Of a stretch of 7,479 bases of DNA, positions 1 to 5,302 are shown piece by piece. The stretch is from Methanobacteriota archaeon (GTDB taxonomy: Archaea > Thermoplasmatota > Poseidoniia > Poseidoniales > Thalassarchaeaceae), in NCBI GenBank assembly GCA_002685415.1, contig NYXO01000075.1:1-7479 (forward strand), written 5' to 3'. The position numbers and the translations under genes are program-made. Every line of letters begins with the position of its first letter. Positions within the stretch are counted from its first letter, which is position 1. The notes beneath the pieces are model-generated. The model saw nothing but the letters and a program-made list of their open reading frames with translations. It was not told where the DNA came from and made no database searches.

Positions 1-1
1 G

Positions 2-157
2 CATGCAGGTGCTCATGAATATTTAGGTGAACTATACTTGATGCGAGATCAAAAAAATCAAGCTATGAGAATGTTAAGTAAATTGGAAAACCTAGTTGGA
101 AAAAATGCTGATGAGTATAAAGACCTTCTTCAAGCTATTGAAAATTATCAATCATAA
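2..157 (+). CDS. TPR-repeat protein, C-terminal fragment (5' end outside window)
   Basis: An open frame enters from the left edge and gives 51 residues before a TAA at 155-157. It begins HAGAHEYLGELYLMRDQ and ends DLLQAIENYQS. The pattern G-A-H-E-Y-L-G-E-x-Y-L, followed by an amphipathic helix (AMRMLSKLENL) and an E-Y-x-D-L-x-x-A-I tail, matches the last TPR hairpin of small alphaproteobacterial tetratricopeptide proteins of unknown role. TPR hairpins are generally protein-protein interaction scaffolds, and no specific partner can be named from this fragment. Its stop codon lies inside the 3' end of the convergent kinase gene, a 10-bp tail-to-tail overlap. Whether a signal peptide or more repeats exist cannot be seen because the 5' part is missing. 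Confidence 0.72.
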   Translation, partial: HAGAHEYLGELYLMRDQKNQAMRMLSKLENLVGKNADEYKDLLQAIENYQS

Positions 158-1011
158 TAAATAATTTTCTCAATTTTCTGCGCTTTATCGACTTTAATTA
201 ACATGTCTGCATTAGCAGGCATGCTTTTAATCATCCACTTAGTTAATTTTTCGTAATATAAGATAAAAGTTTTGGTTGCATTTTTGTTCATAAAATTTTT
301 AGTTTTTGTTTTTTTTGCATTATTTTTTTCTTGTGCGTATCTCCATTTTAGAACAAAGTGGAATGATGGAGGTTGAAGATAAATTGTTCTGTCAAAAGTC
401 TTAAATATTTGTTGATATTCATTTTTTAATTTCGAATTATAATATTTTCTCCATTTAAAATCTTTGTCTAAATCTCTCTCAATTTTATTTAAATTTTTAT
501 AAAGAAACTTATTTTCAATAGGTTTTGCCCCACAGCACCAGCCTTCTAAAATTAAAATATCAGCTTTATTAAAAACTTTAGTTTTTTTTGAAATATCATC
601 TTTTAGTTTATTAAAAGTTGGAGTTATAATTGGAAACTGTTTTTTTTTAAATTGTCCTAAATGCTCTTTTAGTTTTTTTATATTGTGAGTACCTGGAACA
701 CCTCTAGTTATAAGAAGAGGATGGATTTGCTGTGAAAGATTATATCTATCTATTTTAGATAAGTAGTAATCATCAATACTAAGAAGCATTACTTTTTTTG
801 ATGAAGTTTTTTCAATAATAATTTTAATTAACTTTGATAAAGTTGATTTACCAGAACCTTGGGAGCCAGAAATTATAAATTTCTTATCATGAGTTTTATC
901 AATATACTGAATAATTGGTAATATATATTTACAAATATAACTTTTAGAAAATTTTTTTCCTATTAAATTATTTAATTCTTTTTGAATAATTAATTCAATT
1001 TTTTTTTTCAT
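148..1011 (-). CDS. P-loop kinase, D-glycerate 3-kinase (GLYK/YGR205W)-like
   Basis: The 287-residue protein has a Walker A motif GSQGSGKS at residues 49-56, the family motif SIDDYYL at 78-84, RGVPGTHN at 103-110, PTFNK at 131-135 and the Walker-B-like ILEGWCCGAKP at 154-164. A later segment LQPPSFHFVLKWRYAQE (about 212-228) and a C-terminal YYEKLTKWM...MPANADMLI stretch also fit. This motif order is that of the plant GLYK / yeast YGR205W (Tda10) family and its alphaproteobacterial relatives. D-glycerate to 3-phosphoglycerate is the activity known for plant GLYK; assigning that substrate here is inference, and another small metabolite is possible. The protein is cytosolic, with no signal or membrane segment. 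It starts with ATG at 1011 and has no clear Shine-Dalgarno. It is very AT-rich and lysine/asparagine-rich, and looks intact. It overlaps the TPR gene at its 3' end. Confidence 0.8.
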   Translation of the reverse strand: MKKKIELIIQKELNNLIGKKFSKSYICKYILPIIQYIDKTHDKKFIISGSQGSGKSTLSKLIKIIIEKTSSKKVMLLSIDDYYLSKIDRYNLSQQIHPLLITRGVPGTHNIKKLKEHLGQFKKKQFPIITPTFNKLKDDISKKTKVFNKADILILEGWCCGAKPIENKFLYKNLNKIERDLDKDFKWRKYYNSKLKNEYQQIFKTFDRTIYLQPPSFHFVLKWRYAQEKNNAKKTKTKNFMNKNATKTFILYYEKLTKWMIKSMPANADMLIKVDKAQKIEKIIYYD

Positions 1012-1014
1012 AAA

Positions 1015-1020
1015 TATAAT
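1015..1020 (+). promoter_or_regulatory. Candidate -10 box for the HAD hydrolase gene
   Basis: A perfect TATAAT lies 41 bases before the ATG at 1062, giving a predicted 5' leader of roughly 35 nt. No convincing -35 is found at 16-18 bp upstream, where the sequence is the start of the kinase gene. In DNA this AT-rich a perfect hexamer can occur by chance, so support is modest. Confidence 0.35.
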
Positions 1021-1039
1021 GAAATTTGATAGTAATTAA

Positions 1040-1045
1040 ATTATA
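1040..1045 (-). promoter_or_regulatory. Candidate -10 box for the kinase gene
   Basis: Read on the minus strand this is a perfect TATAAT, placed about 29 bases before the kinase ATG at 1011, so the leader would be about 20 nt. The -35 region is weak (TTTCAT at a 16-bp spacer) and would fall at the first codons of the HAD gene. It sits in the only intergenic gap between the two divergent genes, which is the best argument for it. Confidence 0.33.
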
Positions 1046-1061
1046 CAACAAAATAGATTTT

Positions 1062-1655
1062 ATGAAATTTCTTTTTGATTTAGGTGGTGTATTTTTTGAT
1101 TGGGATCCTGATCACTTTTATAAGAATGTATTTGAAAATATTGAAGAGAGAGAATTCTTCTTAGCAGAAGTTTGCAATGATCAATGGAACGTTCAACAAG
1201 ATGCAGGAAGATCTATTGCTGAAGCTGAGTTAGAGCTTATTCCTAAATTTCCTCATTATGAAAAAGAAATTAAGATGTATTACAAAAATCATCGTAAAAT
1301 GATCAGAGGAGTTTTTGAGGAGTCAGTAGATATCTTAAAAAAACTTAAAGATAAAAATTACGACTGCTACGTATTATCTAATTGGTCAGCAGAAACTTTT
1401 GCTGGGATGATTGATGATTATCCTTTTTTAAAATTATTTGACGGACTTCTTATTTCTGGTGAGGATAAACTTATTAAACCTGATCATGCTATTTATCAAT
1501 TAGCAAGAGATCGTTTTAATTTAAATCCGGAAGAGACCGTGTTTATTGATGATAAGTTAGAAAATATTCAGGCAGCTCAAGAAATGAATTTTAAAACTAT
1601 TCATTTAACAGATCCAAATATTATTAAGACAGAAATTAAAAAATTTTTAGTTTAA
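1062..1655 (+). CDS. HAD-superfamily (subfamily IA) phosphatase-like hydrolase
   Basis: With the ATG at 1062 the product is 197 residues. The N-terminus MKFLFDLGGVFFDWDP puts the nucleophilic Asp of HAD motif I at residue 6. An alternative in-frame TTG at 1026 would add 12 residues in front of this beta strand, and typical family members begin just before it, so ATG is chosen. Motif II is LSNWS (Ser106), motif III is LIKPD (Lys139) and motif IV is FIDDKLEN (Asp163/Asp164). A helical cap spans about 15-85. Overall it resembles YihX-like sugar-phosphate phosphatases and the common FDLGGVLxDWDP proteobacterial family. The usual second motif I Asp is Gly8, normal for this subgroup. The substrate is unknown; a link to glycerol phosphate metabolism would rest only on proximity. 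Its stop overlaps the end of ugpC by 9 bp. Confidence 0.82.
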   Translation: MKFLFDLGGVFFDWDPDHFYKNVFENIEEREFFLAEVCNDQWNVQQDAGRSIAEAELELIPKFPHYEKEIKMYYKNHRKMIRGVFEESVDILKKLKDKNYDCYVLSNWSAETFAGMIDDYPFLKLFDGLLISGEDKLIKPDHAIYQLARDRFNLNPEETVFIDDKLENIQAAQEMNFKTIHLTDPNIIKTEIKKFLV

Positions 1656-2699
1656 TCTTTTTTTTGTCTCTTGATCAAACAAGTGATAATTTTCATCTTC
1701 AATTTCTAATGAAATTTCTTCATTCACTTTTATTTTAGTATTACCATTTTCTCTATAACATAAATAATTGTTTGATTTATCATAACCATAGATAATACTG
1801 TCAGCGCCAAGCTTTTCTATGAGATCTACTTTAATCTTTATACTGCCATTTGCGCTCACTTTTAGGTTTTCTGGTCTAATACCAAAAATTACTTCTTGAT
1901 CCTTTACATCTTTATTTATTGAACATTCAAATTCATCTGAAATAAATTTATTTGCATGAATTTTACCATTAATAAAATTCATTTGTGGTGTTCCTATAAA
2001 TTCTGCTACAAAATATGTTGCTGGCTTTTCATAAACCTCAATGGGTGAGCCTACTTGCTCAATAACCCCTTCATTTATTACAGCTAATCGATCTCCTAAT
2101 GTCATAGCTTCTACTTGATCATGTGTAACAAATACACTTGTAACACCCATTTGCTTTTGCAATTTTTTAATTTCAATTCTAACTTGTCCTCTTAATTTTG
2201 CATCTAGGTTAGATAAAGGCTCATCAAATAAAAAGGCTTTTGGATTTCTGACTATAGCTCTGCCCATCGCAACACGTTGTCTTTGTCCACCTGAAAGTTG
2301 ACCCGGTTTTCTTAATAGAAATTCTTTGATTTCTAAAAGTTCAGCTACTTCATTTACTTTTTTTTCTATCTCTTCCTTTGATTCTCCTTTATTTTTTAAT
2401 CCATATGCTAAATTCTTGTAAACATTCATGTGCGGGTAAAGAGCATAATTTTGAAAAACCATTGCAACATCTCTTTCAGAAGGATCAACTTTATTAATTA
2501 CTCTATTATCTAATTTAATTTCTCCACCAGTAATATCTTCTAAACCAGCTATCATTCTTAATAAAGTTGATTTGCCACATCCACTTGGTCCAACAAATAC
2601 CATTAGTTCTCCCTCACTAATACTTAGAGAAGTTTCATTTACAGCTTTTGTTCCATTTGGATAAATTTTAGTTACATTGTCTAACTCTAAATAACTCAT
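1647..2699 (-). CDS. ugpC: ABC transporter ATP-binding subunit UgpC (MalK-type)
   Basis: This 350-residue cytoplasmic ATPase powers the importer. The nucleotide-binding domain has Walker A GPSGCGKST at 37-45, the Q-loop Gln83 in VFQNYALYPHM, the signature LSGGQ at 135-139, Walker B AFLFDEP at 155-161 with catalytic Glu160, a D-loop SNLDAKLR, and the switch His193 in FVTHDQ. From about 236 a MalK/UgpC-type OB-fold (TOBE) regulatory domain follows, with the hallmark FGIRPENL and a GADSIIYG segment, so it belongs to the carbohydrate/glycerol-3-phosphate class. The length is normal for UgpC/MalK. The ATG follows directly on the TAA of the upstream ugpE with no gap, and GGAG sits 6 nt before it, so it is translated from the same mRNA. 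The assignment to ugp rather than a sugar system relies on its partners. No ugpQ follows it; the next gene is convergent. Confidence 0.93.
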   Translation of the reverse strand: MSYLELDNVTKIYPNGTKAVNETSLSISEGELMVFVGPSGCGKSTLLRMIAGLEDITGGEIKLDNRVINKVDPSERDVAMVFQNYALYPHMNVYKNLAYGLKNKGESKEEIEKKVNEVAELLEIKEFLLRKPGQLSGGQRQRVAMGRAIVRNPKAFLFDEPLSNLDAKLRGQVRIEIKKLQKQMGVTSVFVTHDQVEAMTLGDRLAVINEGVIEQVGSPIEVYEKPATYFVAEFIGTPQMNFINGKIHANKFISDEFECSINKDVKDQEVIFGIRPENLKVSANGSIKIKVDLIEKLGADSIIYGYDKSNNYLCYRENGNTKIKVNEEISLEIEDENYHLFDQETKKRLN

Positions 2700-3551
2700 T
2701 TATTTCTCCGTTTGTATTAGGCCCTTAATAAACCATCGTTGTAAAAAGATTACCACCAACACTGGAGGTATCATTGATAAAATTATATATGAAAATCTCT
2801 CCGCAACTCTTGGGAGGTTTCCACCTTCGTATGACTCTTGAAATATAATCTTCATTCCCATTACGACTGTCCAATATTTCTCATCTGTAGTCATAATTAA
2901 TGGCCATAAATATTGGCTATAACCATAAACGAACATGAAAATAAACATAGCTGCTATCATTGTTTTGGACAAAGGTAGAAGAAAATCAATAAAGAATTTC
3001 CAACTATTTGCCCCATCTAATTTTGCAGCTTCCAAAAGTTCATCTGGAACAGATTTATAAAATTGCCTAAAGAAAAATGTTGCTGTAGCAGAAGCTACAA
3101 GAGGTAGTACTAACCCTGTATATGAATTTGTTAAATTTAAATCTGACACTATTTGATAGCTTGGCAATATTCTTACCTCAAGAGGCACAAGAAGAGTGAT
3201 AAAGATTAACCAAAAAATTGGTGTAGCTAGTCTAAATCTAAAGTAAACAATAGCATAAGCAGACATAGCTGATATTATTACTTTTACAGTAGCAATACCA
3301 AAAGCCATAATGAAGCTATTTATAAACATACTCGTAGCTGTTATTTCTTGTGAGAAACCGCCTTTTCGATTTAGTACTTCATTGTAGTTATCAAAAAACT
3401 TATCACCTAATCCCCATTTCATCCCCTCAGTAATTATGTCAACATTTTCGTGAGTTGAGCTTGCAAAAGCAATCCAAATTGGTACGACCATAACCAAGAC
3501 ACCAAGCCATAAAATAAAATGTGCAGTAAATTGAAGGGTTCTAGAGCTCAT
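2700..3551 (-). CDS. ugpE: Glycerol-3-phosphate ABC permease UgpE, second copy (ugpE-2)
   Basis: This 283-residue inner-membrane subunit has six predicted helices at about 10-30, 76-103, 110-128, 143-163, 196-216 and 254-273. The EAA loop is canonical: EAAKLDG at 174-180 with the closing LLP at 191-193. That loop docks on the ATPase. The stretches FWLIFITLLVPLEVRILP and YGYSQYLWPL, and the ending IKGLIQTEK, closely resemble E. coli UgpE as I remember it. The ATG overlaps the TGA of the preceding ugpE (ATGA, 4 bp), implying translational coupling; AAGGA lies about 14 nt upstream, further than usual. Compared with the first copy it carries about 8 extra residues (around 237-251) in the periplasmic loop before the last helix. 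It is intact and shows no sign of decay. UgpE normally pairs with UgpA; having two is unusual. Confidence 0.92.
   Translation of the reverse strand: MSSRTLQFTAHFILWLGVLVMVVPIWIAFASSTHENVDIITEGMKWGLGDKFFDNYNEVLNRKGGFSQEITATSMFINSFIMAFGIATVKVIISAMSAYAIVYFRFRLATPIFWLIFITLLVPLEVRILPSYQIVSDLNLTNSYTGLVLPLVASATATFFFRQFYKSVPDELLEAAKLDGANSWKFFIDFLLPLSKTMIAAMFIFMFVYGYSQYLWPLIMTTDEKYWTVVMGMKIIFQESYEGGNLPRVAERFSYIILSMIPPVLVVIFLQRWFIKGLIQTEK
2989..3041. repeat. 53-bp exact direct repeat, copy in ugpE-2
   Basis: This stretch is identical base for base to 3810-3862. It encodes residues 171-187 of ugpE-2, from ELLEAAKLDG through NSWKFF, which is the EAA loop. The flanking bases differ at once on both sides. 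All third codon positions inside are identical, unlike the surrounding paralogous sequence. Confidence 0.9.
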
Positions 3552-4372
3552 TTTGACTGAAATAATCCTTGAATAAAAAGTCTTTGCAAAAATACAATTA
3601 TTATCACTGGTGGTATCAATGATAATATTACATAGGTATATCTATCAACACTGTTACCGCCGTAAATCATTTTTAGCCCCATAACTACTGTCCAGTACTT
3701 CTCAGAAGTTGTCATTATCAGTGGCCAAAGATATTGATTGTACCCGTACACAAACATAAAGATAAACATTGCAGCTATCATCGTTTTAGAAAGTGGAACT
3801 AAAAAATCGATAAAGAATTTCCAACTATTTGCCCCATCTAATTTTGCAGCTTCCAAAAGTTCTTCAGGAATAGATCGGTAATATTGACGAAAGAAAAATG
3901 TAGCAATAGCTGATGCAGATAAAGGCAGTATTAAACCTGCATAAGAATTTAATAAATTTAAATCAGAAACAATTTGATAGCTAGGCAAAATACGAAGTTC
4001 TAAAGGAACAAGTAGTGTTACAAATATTAACCAAAAAAATAATGTTGAAAAACGTGTTTTAAAATACACAAGAGAGTAAGCAGCCATCATAGAAACAAAT
4101 ACAGATAGGCTTGCGATACCAAAAGCCATGATAAAACTATTATAAAAAATTCCACTTGCGGTAATTTCTTTTGTAAAACCGCCTTTTCTATTTAGTACTC
4201 TATCGTAATTATCAAAAAACTCTCCTCCAATCTTCCATTGCATGCCTTCATTATAAATAAAACTATTACTGTGTGTTGAACTTGCAAATACCAACCAAAG
4301 AGGAACAATCATAAGAAGCACACCGCAAATTAAGATTGAGTGAGATACAGTTATTCTAAATATTCTGCTCAT
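3548..4372 (-). CDS. ugpE: Glycerol-3-phosphate ABC permease UgpE, first copy (ugpE-1)
   Basis: Starting at the ATG at 4372-4370 (MSRIFRITV) the protein is 274 residues and aligns without gaps to the second copy from residue 1 to about 236, with 171 of 236 identities counted by eye. The in-frame TTG at 4399 would add nine residues and overlap ugpA by 26 bp. The ATG lies one base after the ugpA TAA, the arrangement expected for coupling, so it is preferred. Six membrane helices lie in the same places as in the sister copy. The EAA loop EAAKLDG at 174-180 is canonical and shared residue for residue. The last periplasmic loop is short (IYGGNSVDRYTY). Its role is to form half of the translocation channel, with UgpA as probable partner. 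Whether it is equivalent to the other copy, forms a mixed dimer with it, or has another specificity cannot be told from sequence. Confidence 0.91.
   Translation of the reverse strand: MSRIFRITVSHSILICGVLLMIVPLWLVFASSTHSNSFIYNEGMQWKIGGEFFDNYDRVLNRKGGFTKEITASGIFYNSFIMAFGIASLSVFVSMMAAYSLVYFKTRFSTLFFWLIFVTLLVPLELRILPSYQIVSDLNLLNSYAGLILPLSASAIATFFFRQYYRSIPEELLEAAKLDGANSWKFFIDFLVPLSKTMIAAMFIFMFVYGYNQYLWPLIMTTSEKYWTVVMGLKMIYGGNSVDRYTYVILSLIPPVIIIVFLQRLFIQGLFQSK
3810..3862. repeat. 53-bp exact direct repeat, copy in ugpE-1
   Basis: This is the partner of 2989-3041, lying 821 bp away in the same orientation and at the same codon positions (171-187) of the sister gene. It is part of the tandem paralogy of the two ugpE genes, not a mobile repeat. 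Confidence 0.9.
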
Positions 4373-4373
4373 A

Positions 4374-5252
4374 TTAATTGTAATGAATTTTTCCTTCAAT
4401 AAATCTAAATTGAAATACAGTAATGACTAACACAATTAGCATCATTATTATGGATTGTGCGCCAGCACTTCCAAGGTCTAAACCTTTAAATCCATCAATA
4501 TAAGCTTTATAAACAAGTGTTTTTGTTTCTCCACTTGGAGCACCAATAGTAGTTGTGTCTATAATCCCTAAAGTATCAAAAAATGAATAAGTTATATTTA
4601 TAATTATGAGAAAGAATGTTGTTGGCATGAGAAGAGGGAAGGTTATTGTCCAAAATCTTCTAAAACTACTTTTACAATCAATAATCGATGCTTCAATTAT
4701 TGATTTTTGAATATTTTGTAGGCCTGCCAAAAAGAAAATAAAATTTGCACTGATTTGTTTCCACGAGGCTGCAATGAACACATAAATATAAGCATCGTAT
4801 ACATTGTCATACCAATCAAATCCCCAAAGTCCGTTAAAAAAATTATAGAGTATTCCAAGTCTTTCACTAAAAAAGTAATTAGCAGTTACTCCAACAACAG
4901 CCGGTGCAATTGCATAAGGCCAAATTAAGAGTGTTTTATATGCGCTTTTACCATGAATGACATTGTTTGCTTGAACAGCCAATAGTAATCCAATTGAGCA
5001 AGAGAAGAATGTGATAACAACAATAAAAATCAAAGTAAATTTTAATGCAGTAATATAATTAGGATCAGATAAGACAAAAGTAAAATTATCAAGACCAGAA
5101 AAATATCGTCCAAAGCCAAATGCATCTTGTATTGTAAATGCATCTCTAAATGTTTGAACAATAGGCAAATATAAAAAAATTAATATTATTGCAAGTTGAG
5201 GAGCAATAAAAAAATATTGTGTAAAATAAGAACTAAATTGGACTCTTTTCAT
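4374..5252 (-). CDS. ugpA: Glycerol-3-phosphate ABC permease UgpA
   Basis: The product is a 292-residue inner-membrane permease with helices near 12-33, 70-95, 107-128, 155-175, 205-228 and 264-285. UgpA-like segments are YFFIAPQLAIILIF, a GLDNF motif at 53-57, WPYAIAPAVVGV at 111-122, ASWKQISANFIFFLAGLQ at 162-179, the FFDTLGIID stretch, a GLDLGSAGAQS segment and the C-terminal VFQFRFIEGKIHYN. The same segments occur in E. coli UgpA as I recall it. It forms the channel with UgpE. The EAA loop is atypical: EASIIDCKSSFRRFWTITFP at 187-206, so the normally invariant Gly is Cys193, the second Ala is Ser189 and the final LP is FP. Start is the ATG at 5252. There is no Shine-Dalgarno within the normal distance; a GC-rich hairpin lies just upstream. 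It follows ugpB by 50 bp. Confidence 0.93.
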   Translation of the reverse strand: MKRVQFSSYFTQYFFIAPQLAIILIFLYLPIVQTFRDAFTIQDAFGFGRYFSGLDNFTFVLSDPNYITALKFTLIFIVVITFFSCSIGLLLAVQANNVIHGKSAYKTLLIWPYAIAPAVVGVTANYFFSERLGILYNFFNGLWGFDWYDNVYDAYIYVFIAASWKQISANFIFFLAGLQNIQKSIIEASIIDCKSSFRRFWTITFPLLMPTTFFLIIINITYSFFDTLGIIDTTTIGAPSGETKTLVYKAYIDGFKGLDLGSAGAQSIIMMLIVLVITVFQFRFIEGKIHYN

Positions 5253-5266
5253 AATTTAATTTAATA

Positions 5267-5286
5267 GGAGGGCCTTAAAGCCCTCC
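5267..5286 (-). terminator. GC-rich intercistronic hairpin between ugpB and ugpA (leaky terminator or mRNA stabiliser)
   Basis: On the mRNA strand GGAGGGC (5286-5280) pairs perfectly with GCCCTCC (5273-5267) around the 6-nt loop TTTAAG. A 7-bp stem with 6 G-C pairs stands out in this AT-rich DNA. It begins 17 bases after the ugpB stop and ends 14 bases before the ugpA ATG. It is followed by TATTAAATTAAATT, not a run of U, so full termination is unlikely. Hairpins after binding-protein genes commonly protect the upstream mRNA and raise binding protein over permease. That role is inferred here. Confidence 0.6.
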
Positions 5287-5302
5287 ATATATTGTGTTGA
5301 TG

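Noticed and set aside
1026..1061. TTG start that would lengthen the HAD protein by 12 residues
   Set aside because: The extra residues precede the first beta strand, where family members normally begin. They have no ribosome site, and the ATG at 1062 leaves room for a promoter.
1671..1678. TTGATCAA palindrome near the end of ugpC
   Set aside because: It lies within coding sequence (the LFDQ codons), is only 8 bp and has no partner site, so it is most likely chance.
2989..3862. Mobile element or CRISPR-like repeat from the 53-bp duplicate
   Set aside because: The repeats occupy matching codons of paralogous genes and there are only two, without spacers, terminal inverted repeats or a transposase.
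4373..4399. TTG start giving a 283-residue first UgpE
   Set aside because: It would overlap ugpA by 26 bp. The ATG at 4372 lies one base after the ugpA stop and makes the two UgpE copies align without gaps from residue 1.
5267..5286. Full intrinsic terminator ending the operon after ugpB
   Set aside because: There is no U-tract after the stem, and ugpA, both ugpE genes and ugpC must be transcribed with ugpB to make a working importer. Kept as a leaky or stabilising hairpin.
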